Of a DNA stretch of 64,000 nt, positions 11,698-21,540 are shown in pieces. The position numbers and the translations under genes were made by a program. Every line of letters starts with the position of its first letter. Positions within the stretch are counted from its first letter, which is position 1. This DNA comes from Datura wrightii (taxonomy: Eukaryota; Streptophyta; Magnoliopsida; Solanales; Solanaceae), in NCBI GenBank assembly GCA_035772735.1, contig JASDFA010000027.1:34888001-34952000 (forward strand), given 5' to 3'. The notes under the pieces were generated by a model that was given only the letters and a program-made list of their open reading frames with translations, did not search any database and was not told the DNA's origin.

Positions 11698-13584
11698 CTT
11701 ACCCCACACTTAAATCCTTGTTCGTCCTCGAACAACACATACACAAATCATGCACATCACATCTCAACCTTTGTCACTATGGTGCAACCATTTACGTTAC
11801 GGTCATACCGATTATTCGATTTTTGCAAATCATCAAGAAAACATGCTTGGTCGTACAAGACAATGACCTTAATACATTGAGGCTTCCTAGACTTTTAAGA
11901 ATTGATTCTTGATATCAGCAAACTCATGCAAATCAACTAATAAAGAAATCCGACACGAAAAGCAATCTTTCATCAAGCATGTACCCTCACAACTCGAGAG
12001 AACTTTCCCTTTTCTGTTCGTGCAGCACACAAACATGCAAGTAGGGGCATATAACAATTAATTTCACTCTCTCTCCCAAAAGAATTCACATGCATCATGT
12101 CATGACCCATAGGCTTGCCCTTAGTGTATTACTCCACTAATATAAAGAAATGCAATGTAGGATCAAATAGGTCTTTTAAATGGGTTGTAACTGGGCTATG
12201 GATCTAGTATATATATTGGTTTAGCCAATAACAGTCGCTAGCATCCTTAAGCGCCTTTTCAACTCATCCCCATCGACTCATGGACATTGTTCCTCTCTTT
12301 TCTCTTTTTCTCCCATTCATGCTGGTTTACTTTCATACAGCCCATTTCATCAGGCACACTTGACACAAAACAAAGGGTTTTTCATGTACCCTCACTATCA
12401 TTTAATTACAACAAGTGCCTCATCCACATCATCTTTTCTTTCTTTCTTTTCACTCTCTTCACTCTTTAACACTTTGGGAAACAATTTTCTGTTCTTTATA
12501 AGCGCTTAAGAGTTTCTTATAGACTTTAAGGATAATGAAAAGAAGGAATAAAGCTTAGTCCATACAATTCTGGACAAAAGAAAGAAATCGGCTAAAGGCT
12601 CAACAGGCTGACTAGGATATACAACATATAAAAAGGTAGAATTTGACAAGAAAAAAATGGAAACTAACGGTTAAAACAAAGAAATGCCTACATCCTTTCC
12701 AACACTACACCTCCTTCATTTCGTTTTGTATACACACCAGGCAAGTTCTAGACAATTCACAATGACATGGAATAGCAAAACCTCACTCACACTTTATGCA
12801 CATGCTCGAATCAAGACGCATTCACAGACTCTTTAATTAGTCAACTACATGAATTCAAGATTAAGCCTCAATCATAATGAACCAAATTCTCTAGCCTAGG
12901 TAACTCAACATATATACACAATTGCATGCTTTCCAACGAATCATTTTCACATTTCGAACATCAATTACAACACGCAACGAAATTTTAGCAACCATAAGCA
13001 CTACAGTTTATTGATGCAATCCACCAAAGAAACTAAAAAAAAATCTACTCCTATCGACTACATTTCCCTTAAAACGGTCGTCATCCATCCATCATAGGGA
13101 ATGGTCACTAACTATGACATCGGTTCAATGGGACTATTCTCGGTAAAAGAACCGAAAACAAACTCCGAGAAACCCAAAAATAAAACTTCAAAATTTTTGC
13201 AACACATCGATCATTTCGATAGAAAATATTTGAAAACTATGTTGATAAATGCAAAATCTTTTCGCAAAAATTTTGAAAAATATCGATCATATCGATAGAG
13301 AAAAAAAAAATATTTATAAAATTTACAAAATATTTACAAGTGAAACCATAACTTTCAAAACACACATCATTAGCCACAACACAAATATATACACATACAT
13401 CACAAATCAGTTCACAACAACAGGGAAAACACAGGCATACATAACATCAACGAAGAATTATACAGCAAGTTTAGAGCCTATGACCCAGCACCTAACTACT
13501 CCCCACCCCACACTTAAATCGAACACTGTCCCCAGTGTTCACAAAAATACAAAGCACAAAATTTTGGGTGGTGGAACTCCCTGC
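11698..13584 (-). other. T1 region between aORF and 3' LTR, with polypurine tract
   Basis: There is no coding frame of note. On the minus strand the segment next to the LTR reads CGAGGACGAA (11730-11721), then TAAGTGTGGGGTAAG (11712-11698), which is the likely polypurine tract priming plus-strand DNA. A second TAAGTGTGGGGT lies at 13516-13505, next to an 8 bp hairpin GAACACTG/CAGTGTTC (13521-13540). Paired ATCGAT-type short palindromes occur near 13205-13300. All of these recur in T3 at 56960-58882, so the region is conserved between the two elements although noncoding. Confidence 0.75.
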
Positions 13585-14805
13585 TTAGTCGAAATATTCG
13601 ACTTCCTCATCCGGTGCTGCGGCCTCGTCGCCCATATCTGAATCAGCTCCATCGCCGTCATCGGACTCTACATCAGAGTCCTCACGACGTGTCTCCTCAT
13701 CAGTAGGGACGTCGTCGTCAGTCGGCTCCACAAAGGCTGGCCCCACCTTGCATAAAGCTCTGGCGTTCTCGCCGAAGGGGTAGTCCAGCTCCAGCTGCCA
13801 TAATTCATCCTCGGTGGCTGGTCTCCCACCTATCCGTAGCTGCAGCATCTGTATGCCGAACATACGGGCCATATACTGGTCGTCACGAGCATGTCGCTCG
13901 CCCAAAGTCAGCACAGGTCCGTGTGTAGTGTCGGGGGCCTTGGTTTTTGTCACATCAAGGGCCCTCCGCTCCAACTGCGGAATGTAATCCAAAGCTTCTT
14001 CCTCGATGTCAAGGCCTCGGAGGAAGGTGGTGATGAGTCCGCCAAACCCGTATCTGTGGCCCTGGTGTAGTCTGGCTCTCTTCATGGCGGATATTATAAC
14101 CGCCCCCACATTAATCTCAAGCCCTTTTATAAGGGCATACACCAGGCAGACACGGTCCCGGGTCACGTCTGTCATATGCACTCCCGGGATCAAACACGAA
14201 CATACCATTTTTAGCCAGATTCTGGCCTCCCTGTTCATCTGCGAATAAGGCAGAGTCTGGTGGTAACCCCTCTCTTTGTGTCTCCTCCATCGGGCTGTGG
14301 ATCGAGCCCCACACAACGTACGTCTGATGTCTGCGTACGGTGGGGTGATATTGAGCTGGCGGAGAATGTGGGCGTCTGTGTCCCGCGCTCCAACGATGGC
14401 ATTCAACTGCTGGGGTTCCAGAGTGACAATCTACCCTTTGATTTTAATAGTATGGCTCCTGATGGCCGGGTTCCAGTTGGCGTAGAATTCCCGGACCAAG
14501 TAAAGGTTGCACTCCTTGGGCTCCTGAAAAATAAAACTGAGCCCAGCTGCCTCAATCCTCTGCACCATGCGAGGGAACTCCTGTGCAAGTGGTTCCCTTG
14601 CAATATATTCCTCCGGGAAGTATTTGCTTTCCTTGTGCTTATTATACCATTTCTTCCCTTCGTCGGTGACCCATCGTGTTCCGTATCGGCGGTGTTGACC
14701 GCGTGGAACAGCAGGTGCAGCTGGGACAGCAGTGCCCAGTCTCATTCTCTTTCTGTCGGTGCCTGAGGTTGAGGCACCCTTGCCTTTATCTTGTCGGCTA
14801 GCCAT
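13585..14805 (-). pseudogene. aORF of T1, one premature stop
   Basis: The extra ORF of this Athila-type family, in the position where other Athila elements carry an env-like frame. The intact T3 copy is 406 codons, and this one aligns end to end at about 93% identity by eye. One in-frame TAG at 14433-14431 (CAG in T3) cuts it after about 124 residues. The N terminus is Lys/Arg-rich, the middle is conserved (YGFGGLITTFLRGLD), and the last 45 or so residues are very acidic. It resembles the plant proteins named putative transposon protein or ATHILA ORF-1. The function is unknown, and I see no membrane segment or signal peptide. The start chosen is ATG 14805, just inside a conserved AG/GTACAATG, although the frame is open to 14817. 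Confidence 0.85.
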
Positions 14806-15719
14806 TGTACCTGTCAATTTACACAGACAAGCACAATATTAAGCTAAAAACTTGTTAGCTTCGGCTAAGGTCGGGTTAAACAAAATTTACCCCACACTTA
14901 GTCTTTAACAATATCTACAACATTTTAGCAAGGATAACTCTATTTACACCCCCAAACACAATCAATTATAAACATGTTGCTTAGTGCGTTCACAAAATTT
15001 CGACAGCATAACGGCTAGCGAACTACTCAGACTTCATACAGCTAACCCAATCCTCCTATCGACAGCTATTCACCCATAGCACTTAGCAACAATAACCACA
15101 ACAGAAATAAGAACAACAATACAAACCTATTATATACAACTAATCTAAGCAATTCAACCAATTCACATATTATGCACTTCCCCACAAAAATTTGAGAATT
15201 AGTCGTCTTTCCACAATTAAACAATAGTTACCACGACTTATCTCAACTACTAAACACACCCAGGCACCAATTTCATCAAACTATCAAGTTACCCACGTTA
15301 AAATCCAACAACCCAAGCCCTAGAACTCAATTCGACAATCAATATTGAATTATTCAATCAATCGATAAGTTCAAACGTCAACTACAATAATCCGAACATA
15401 ATCAATCACAAAATAATTCACATCATGTTTAATTTTTTTACCTAGGGTGATATATCTCACCTCACATGCTCAAAAGTGACAAAACTCGCCAGAAATTTGA
15501 GATAGAAGATGAAAACATACCTTGGATTTGAAGAACCGAAAAAACTTGACATTTTCCTTGCCTATCAACGTGGCACGGAGCTTGGGGGTAGGGGAATGGG
15601 TGTTTGGTCGCGGAGGGTAGAAGGAATGGGGAAATTTGGGCGAAAATTGGGGGTTTATTTAAAAGAAACACGCGGGTCACCCGGAAACCCGGTGTGACCC
15701 GGCACTGGAATAAGGGCAA

Positions 15720-15857
15720 CGTGTCACGGAGGGTAACGCGGAGCCCCTCCTCCGTGACACGGAGCCAACGCGTTGGCTTACTGGAATTTTAAAAAAATTC
15801 CAGATTCGCCTTCAACGTGTCACGGAGGTCAACGCGGAGTATTGCCTCCGTGACACG
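15720..15857 (-). promoter_or_regulatory. Inverted-repeat pair in the T1 spacer
   Basis: Two 13 bp perfect inverted repeats of CGTGTCACGGAGG: 15720-15732 with 15749-15761, and 15816-15828 with 15845-15857. Between them lie a 16 bp perfect palindrome AGCCAACGCGTTGGCT (15763-15778) and a 10 bp inverted repeat CTGGAATTTT (15781-15790 with 15794-15803). The 13 bp arms are the same sequence as repeat 1 in the LTR U3. T3 has both 13 bp repeats at 61012-61053 and 61108-61149. Confidence 0.7.
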
Positions 15858-16128
15858 GCGCCAACGCGCCAGTGCTCTGTTTCACCATCAAATTTTATTT
15901 TTCATACCTCGCCTCGTTTCCTCGATTCCAAGTATTTTTCCTCCGGTATACCTGAAAATCACCTCACTAAACAAAAATTGGTTAAATTCATAGATTCCCT
16001 ACTAAAAAAAAAAATAAATAAAATAAAAATTACTAATTAAAATGCAAATCTAAGCCTAGTCAAGAAAAAGGAAAGAAAATAGAATAAAAGAAAAACTTTA
16101 CACTAAGGAAAGAAAAAAAAATATTTTT

Positions 16129-16146
16129 CACGGGTTGCCTCCCGTG
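16129..16146 (-). terminator. GC-rich hairpin followed by T-rich tract after gag-pro
   Basis: The minus strand reads CACGGGAGGCAACCCGTG, a 6 bp stem with a 6 base loop, followed by AAAAATATTTTTTTTTC. It lies about 40 bases after the gag-pro stop. T3 has the identical hairpin and T-rich tract at 61426-61409, after its pol stop. It looks like a terminator shape, but such hairpins do not terminate plant RNA polymerase II, so the role is unproven. Packaging or RNA processing are alternatives. Confidence 0.4.
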
Positions 16147-16186
16147 CAGCGCCTGGTTTAACGTCGCTGCTCGACAGCCTTTATGC

Positions 16187-18562
16187 TCACGTGTCTACTA
16201 GGGAGAGTGACGATTTGTCCCGATCATGGTCATCTCCCCAGTAGTTCTCAACCTCGTCTGGTGGCCTACCTCGTAACTCTCGGAAATCACTCACTCCATT
16301 TGCATTCCCATGATCAATCACGTTGATCACCGAGAGTTCCTTATAGACAGTCGGGAGCTTAGGTGCCTTGTACACGTCGAACACCTCAACCTTGTCGTGT
16401 GCTCGCATTATGAGTTGACCCGCAGCTACATCGATCAATGCCTTTCCGGTTGCCAAAAATGATCGTCCCAAAATAAATGGGACTTCTGCATCTGGTTCAA
16501 AATCCAGAACAATGAAATCTACCGGAAAAATGAGGGAGCCTACCTGCACTAGCACATCCTCAACAATGCCATCCGACTTAGCTAAGGACCTGTCTGCTAG
16601 CTGCAAGATCACTGTTGTGGGTCTAGGACTCCCTAGCCCTAACTTTCTGAATACCGAAGATGGCATCAGATTTATACTTGCCCCCAAGTCGCATAACCCA
16701 CGAGCTCGGATACTTTGCCCAATCGTCAGCTGGATAGTAAAACTTCCAGGATCCTTTAGTTTAGTGGGCAACCTGTTCTGAATACGGGATGTGCATTCCT
16801 CTGTTAAAGCCACCGTGGCATACTCAGTCAAACGACTTTTGTTGGCCACGATGTCTTTGATATACTTTGCATATTTCGGCACACCCTGCAAGACATCAAC
16901 AAGAGGTAAGTTAACATGTACCTGTTTGAGTACCTCCATGAATTTCTGGAAACACGCCTCCTCCTTGTGTTTCTTAAGTCGTTGAGGGAACGGGGGTGGA
17001 GGCCTTGCTGGTTTAGCTTCTTTGGTCTTCCCCGTATCTGAGGTTTGTTCTCCCTCAACATCTACTGCTCCTGACTTCTGAGGCGGTCTTTCAGGTTCCA
17101 CCTCCTTTAATTGTAAACCACTCCTCGTGGTCACTGCATTTACCTGCTTAGGATTTAGATCCGTGTCGCTAGGTAGTCCTCCCCTGGGTCTAGTATTTTG
17201 GGCACTAGCAAATTTCCCAAACTGATATTCAAGAGCCTTGGTTGCCAATTGATTGTTCTTTACTTCGGCTGCCAGTTTGACGTAGTCAGCCTGCAATTGT
17301 GCCTGGTTGGCAATCATGGTCTTGAACATTTCCTCAATAGTCGGTGATGGTGGTGGAGGAGGGGCATTGTGATTTCTGAACTGATTCTGATAGCCTTGTT
17401 GCCCTCCTTGGTTTCTGTGCATACCCTGCCCTGAACCTTGGCCTTGTTGATTGTTGCTACCCCACGAAAAATTCGGATGATTCCTCCAATTCGAGTTGTA
17501 GCTACCACCAAACTGCTGTTGATTCCTCTGTGCATTGCCCACAACGTTGACAGAATCAGGATTTGCACCACAGCACTCAGCTGAATGCTCACTACTACCA
17601 CACACTTCACACCACATCTGTTGGACTGCATTAACTGAGGCTAAAGGCTGGTTCAAATTCATAGTGCTGAAGTGAGTGTTTAACTGATTTTGCAAAGCAG
17701 CTATCTGTGCAGCGATAGCTGTGAATCCATCCACTTCGAACACTCCCGCTGCTTTCCTTGCTCCACCCCTTGAAGAATCTGCATTCCATTCCGGATTGCC
17801 TTGTGAGATTCGGTTGAGCAAAGTGTACAACTCTTCATAAGTCTTCTCCAGCGCTTGCCCTCCAGCTGCTGAGTCTAACAAAATTTTAGTGTGGGGTTCC
17901 AAACCCTCAATAAAAGTGTGTACCAACACCTCATTTGACTGATGATGATGAGGACAGTCCCGCAACATGGACTTGAATCTTTCCCAGGCTTGATAAAGAT
18001 TTTCTCCTTCCCTCTGTTTAAAACTTAGAATCTGACTTCTAAGTTTAGTTGTTTTACCTGAAGGGAAAAATCTGATCAAGAACTTCTTTGCAAGATCATC
18101 CCACGTTGATATAGAGTTAGGTGGTTCAGCTTTTAACCACCTCTTGGCTTCACCCAATAAGGAAAATGGAAATAAGGTGAGCCGAACATAATCAGGTGAC
18201 ACTCCAGCGGGTATGTACGTGTCACTTATCTCCAAAAAGTTCTGGAGATGTTGTTGCGGATCTTCGTGAGGGAGACCGGTGAACTGCCCGCTCGTGTGCA
18301 AAAGTTGCACCATATTTTGCTTTAACTCAAATCTCCCCCCAGGCTCTGGTTTGCGGATGCTGGAATGTACATTATTAGCGTGTGGGATTGCCACCTCGCG
18401 AACCGGCCTGGCTGCTACTTCCTCGGGCACTAACACTGCCCGTACAACTGGTGGATTGGGTTGCTCCATCGTAGATTGTTTGAGCAACTGCAGCTTCTTC
18501 CGAAGAGCTTCTCTACGTTGACTATGCAATTCACGTTCTGGCTCTAAGTAAGATTCCACCAA
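16187..18562 (-). CDS. gag-pro: Intact gag-protease polyprotein of T1, fused to an integrase tail
   Basis: 791 codons, uninterrupted. Residues about 85-250: the retrotransposon gag domain (QHLQNFLEI, FPFSLLGEAKRWL, FLIRFFPSGKTTKLR). Residues 318-331: a CX2CX4HX4C zinc knuckle (WCEVCGSSEHSAECC). Residues 340-400: a Gln/Asn/Gly-rich RNA-binding-like segment. Residues 520-640: the conserved PPPPFPQRLKK segment and the aspartic protease active site LCDLGASINLMP (Asp625). FILGRSFLATG is near 696-706. The product would form the capsid and cleave it. The last 20 or so residues (WGDDHDRDKSSLSLVDT) match the end of the T3 pol frame, and both end at a homologous TGA. RT, RNase H and the integrase core are absent. 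The start is the first ATG, 137 bases after the primer site. Confidence 0.93.
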   Translation of the reverse strand: MVESYLEPERELHSQRREALRKKLQLLKQSTMEQPNPPVVRAVLVPEEVAARPVREVAIPHANNVHSSIRKPEPGGRFELKQNMVQLLHTSGQFTGLPHEDPQQHLQNFLEISDTYIPAGVSPDYVRLTLFPFSLLGEAKRWLKAEPPNSISTWDDLAKKFLIRFFPSGKTTKLRSQILSFKQREGENLYQAWERFKSMLRDCPHHHQSNEVLVHTFIEGLEPHTKILLDSAAGGQALEKTYEELYTLLNRISQGNPEWNADSSRGGARKAAGVFEVDGFTAIAAQIAALQNQLNTHFSTMNLNQPLASVNAVQQMWCEVCGSSEHSAECCGANPDSVNVVGNAQRNQQQFGGSYNSNWRNHPNFSWGSNNQQGQGSGQGMHRNQGGQQGYQNQFRNHNAPPPPPSPTIEEMFKTMIANQAQLQADYVKLAAEVKNNQLATKALEYQFGKFASAQNTRPRGGLPSDTDLNPKQVNAVTTRSGLQLKEVEPERPPQKSGAVDVEGEQTSDTGKTKEAKPARPPPPFPQRLKKHKEEACFQKFMEVLKQVHVNLPLVDVLQGVPKYAKYIKDIVANKSRLTEYATVALTEECTSRIQNRLPTKLKDPGSFTIQLTIGQSIRARGLCDLGASINLMPSSVFRKLGLGSPRPTTVILQLADRSLAKSDGIVEDVLVQVGSLIFPVDFIVLDFEPDAEVPFILGRSFLATGKALIDVAAGQLIMRAHDKVEVFDVYKAPKLPTVYKELSVINVIDHGNANGVSDFRELRGRPPDEVENYWGDDHDRDKSSLSLVDT

Positions 18563-18698
18563 CTCCTTGTCCCTTGCCAGTGTTCACAGAAATAAAAATC
18601 TGCAAAATACAGGCTAAGACCAAGTTGTTAACACTTAAGAAAATAAAATACAAATACAGTAAATTTACACTAAATAAAATTTTACAAATCGCCTAGCC

Positions 18699-18716
18699 TC
18701 CCCGGCAACGGCGCCA
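18699..18716 (-). other. Primer-binding site of T1
   Basis: The minus strand reads TGGCGCCGTTGCCGGGGA, six bases inside the 5' LTR. This is the primer site typical of plant Athila/Tat elements, usually assigned to an aspartate tRNA. Confidence 0.92.
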
Positions 18717-18722
18717 AAAACT

Positions 18723-20184
18723 TGTCCGGCTGGTTCGGTATGTGTTAAAAACCGACACGCAAGTGTACGTGGTCAAACAAGTAATAAAGTGGCTAAGTAG
18801 CCAAGTATCGATCCAAGGAGGCTGCTCTGGATATGCAAAATTTCCTAGTTCACTATATTTCTATTCTATTTCTAACTATGCTAACAACTATCCAATCAAG
18901 AATTTAGGGAGTTTTGTTTCTAAACTAATTATATACTAAACTTAACAACTATTATTTACGTTGAATTCAGACAATGGATATGCTCATGCCAAGGTTAAGA
19001 ACGAGTAATGGAGTTGATAATTATGATAATTTGGTCATCCTCTTCTTCATATTGCTAGTCAAGAACGTTTGCCTAGAAATTAAAACTTCCGTATTTAATT
19101 TCACTTTAGAATCATAAATCATTCGTCTACATTTCTGTGATCAAATGAAATTTATGACCTAACACTACAATTCCGGTTCCTAAATTGACTAATACGGCTT
19201 TCAAGTATATTTCTATCAAGAAAGCACATCAAAACCCAATTTTCCCAAATCAAGTTAAGAACAATACCCTATTAATTCACAACTTTCCAATTTCATGCTC
19301 TCTCGAGTGAAATTGGACTTTTTAGATATACATTAATGGTGGCCAATCAAGAATGTACTAAGCACAAGAATTAATAGAACAATATGCAAGAAGAAGAAGA
19401 AACCATATCAATTATTACCAATAATCATTACACAAGTTCAAAACCTCAGCAAGAAAGGAATTAGCCACTCATTCTTGGATTAATCGTCCTAGAATGAGTG
19501 TAAATCATGCATACAATTGAAGGAAAAGAAGAAGGGAAGAGAAGAAAACTCTTATCTTTTCTATTCTTCAACTGCCACAAAACCACGTTCCTCTCTCCAC
19601 TCCTGAACTCTGCTCAAAACTAGAACTAAAAGAAGACCCCCCCTTAAAAATAACCTAAGTATGCTATTTATACTAGTGGGAAATTTTTCCCGGAATAACA
19701 AGCAACGTGTCACGGAGGCCAACGCGGAGCACGGCCTCCGTGACACGACGTGGATGCAGACCTTCTCTGGAAATTTCAGGGTCCGGATAATTGGCTTCAA
19801 CGTGGCACGGAGGCCATCGCGGAGGCCTGTCTCCGTGCCACGGAGCTGTCGCGATGCCTCACTGGAATCTGCCACTTAATTTCCTCTCCAGGCAGTGTAC
19901 TACCGCGATGGCAGCGTGGCACGGCGCCATCGCGGAGCCAGTGTAAAATGTGCCATCCGAGGTCTTTTCCACGCTCGCATCCAAGTCCAACTCCGACATA
20001 GTTCCAACACGCATTTTTGCTCCTAAAAATCACATTATCCTGCAAAACAAATGCTAATCATGTTGGTTAGTATAAATTCGCATTTTATTACCAAATACAT
20101 GATATTATATACACATTGCACAACAAACAAGGTAAAAATGGTACGTTTGAGTATCACTTGGGCATATAAATCTGCCCAAGATCA
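18723..20184 (-). repeat. 5' LTR of T1
   Basis: 1462 bp, TG...CA, same length as 10236-11697. Differences from the partner cluster at CG or CNG sites near 19747-19757 and are mostly transitions. TATAAATA at 19672-19665 with the three U3 inverted repeats upstream (19706-19935). It would drive the full-length RNA on the minus strand. Confidence 0.95.
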
Positions 20185-21540
20185 TTGACCTTCTACCCGA
20201 CACACATACTATATCTATCCCTCATTATAGGATGGCTCTAGCTGATCTAAAAGAGTTGAAGGATCAGTTGAAGGACCTGTTAGATAAGGGCTTCATTAGA
20301 TCGAGCAAGTCTCCATAGGGTGCACCAGTGTAATTTGTCCGGAAGAAGGATGGTTCACTTCGGATGTGCATTGACTATCGACGATTGAACAAGGTCACTG
20401 TTAAGAATAGGTATCCCTTACCCAGGATCGATGATTTGCTTGATCAGCTTCAGGGTGCCAAGTGTTTCTTAAAGATAAATCTCAGGTCCGGGTATCAGCA
20501 GCTCAGGGTTCAGTAGTGTGATATCCCAAAGACATCCTTCAGAACGCGGTATGGTCATTATGAGTTTGTAGTTATGTCTTTTGGACTAACGGATGCTCCT
20601 GTAGCTTTTATAGACCTGATGAACAGGGTGTTCAAGCCATATTTGGATATGTTCGTGATCATGTTCATTGACGACATCCTTATATACTCTCGGAGCGAGG
20701 AGGAGCATGCCGCTCATTTGAGAGTTGTGCTTCAGACTCTCAAGGATCACCAGTTGTATGCAAAGTTCAACAAGTGTGAGTTTTGGTTGAACTTGGTAGC
20801 ATTTTTAGGTCATGTGGTATTAAGCAAAGGCATAAAAGTAGATTCTCAGTAAATCGAGGCAGTGAAGAATTGGCCTAGATTGATGAATCGCTCAAATATT
20901 CGGAGTTTCTTGGTTTTAGCTGGCTATTATCGGAGGTTTCTTGAGGGTTTCTCATCTATTGCAGCACCCTTGACCAATTTGACTCAGAAGAAGGTAAAGT
21001 TCCGATGGTCGGAGGCTTGCGAGAAAAGCTTGCAAGAGTTGAAGACTTGGCTTACTTCCGCACCGGTGTTGACCCTACTCGAGGGTAATGATGGTTTTGT
21101 GGTGTATTGTGATGCTTCGAGGATCATACTTGGGTGTTTATTGATGCAACATGGAAAAGTGATAGCATATGCCTCAAAGACAGTTGAAAGTCCATGAGAA
21201 GAATTACCCGACCCATGATCTTGAATTGGCTGCGGTGGTATTCGCATTGAAGATATGGCGACATTACTTGTATGGGGTCCATGTGGATGTATTTACGGAC
21301 CACAAGAGCTTACAATATGTGTTCACACATAAGGACCTCAATCTACTACAAAGGAGGTGGCTAGAGCTACTTAAGGACTACGATATTAGTGTTCTTTACC
21401 ATCTGGGTAAGGCTAATGTGGTAGCAGACGCACTTAGTAGGATCTCCGTGGAGAGTGTGTCCCATATGGATGAGGGGAAGAAGGAGTTGGTGAAAGATAT
21501 CTATCAACTTGCAAGGTTGGGAGTTAGGTTGGTCGACTAA
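20185..21540 (+). pseudogene. RT and RNase H of element II (continued)
   Basis: It resumes the frame broken at 10235. Visible RT features: DLLDKGFIR, FVRKKDGSLRMCIDYRRLN, the catalytic FIDDIL (about 20667-20684), and HHAHLRVVL-type connection residues. The RNase H region has FVVYCDASR, then a frameshift near 21170, then HDLELAAVVFALKIWRHYLYG, FTDHKSLQYVF and VADALSR. Stops at several sites (for example near 20319 and 20850) show it is dead. It would have copied RNA to DNA and removed the RNA strand. Confidence 0.9.

Larger units (their letters stand above)
14806..16186 (-). other. T1 spacer between gag-pro and aORF
   Basis: Noncoding. In minus order it contains: a GC-rich hairpin followed by a T-rich tract (16146-16100), a pair of inverted repeats like those of the LTR U3 (15857-15720), an AT box TTTAAATAAA (15662-15653), a TAAGTGTGGGGT word (14900-14889), and a possible splice acceptor at the aORF start. 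The same order of parts is seen in T3 (60104-61466). Confidence 0.75.
10236..20184 (-). mobile_element. Element T1: young Athila-type element without pol
   Basis: 9949 bp on the minus strand, flanked by perfect 5 bp target duplications TTGAC (10231-10235 and 20185-20189). In transcription order: 5' LTR 20184-18723, primer site 18716-18699, gag-protease ORF 18562-16187, spacer with hairpins, aORF 14805-13585, 3' noncoding region, 3' LTR 11697-10236. The LTRs are equal in length (1462 bp) and differ at about 8 sites by eye (near 0.5%), so insertion was recent. No RT, RNase H or integrase core exists anywhere in it, so it must have used another element's enzymes. Confidence 0.95.

Noticed and set aside
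14260..14766. 168-codon plus-strand frame
   Set aside because: Antisense shadow of the aORF on the minus strand.
16129..16146. Bacterial-type rho-independent terminator
   Set aside because: The shape fits but the DNA is plant. I keep it only as a conserved hairpin of unknown role.
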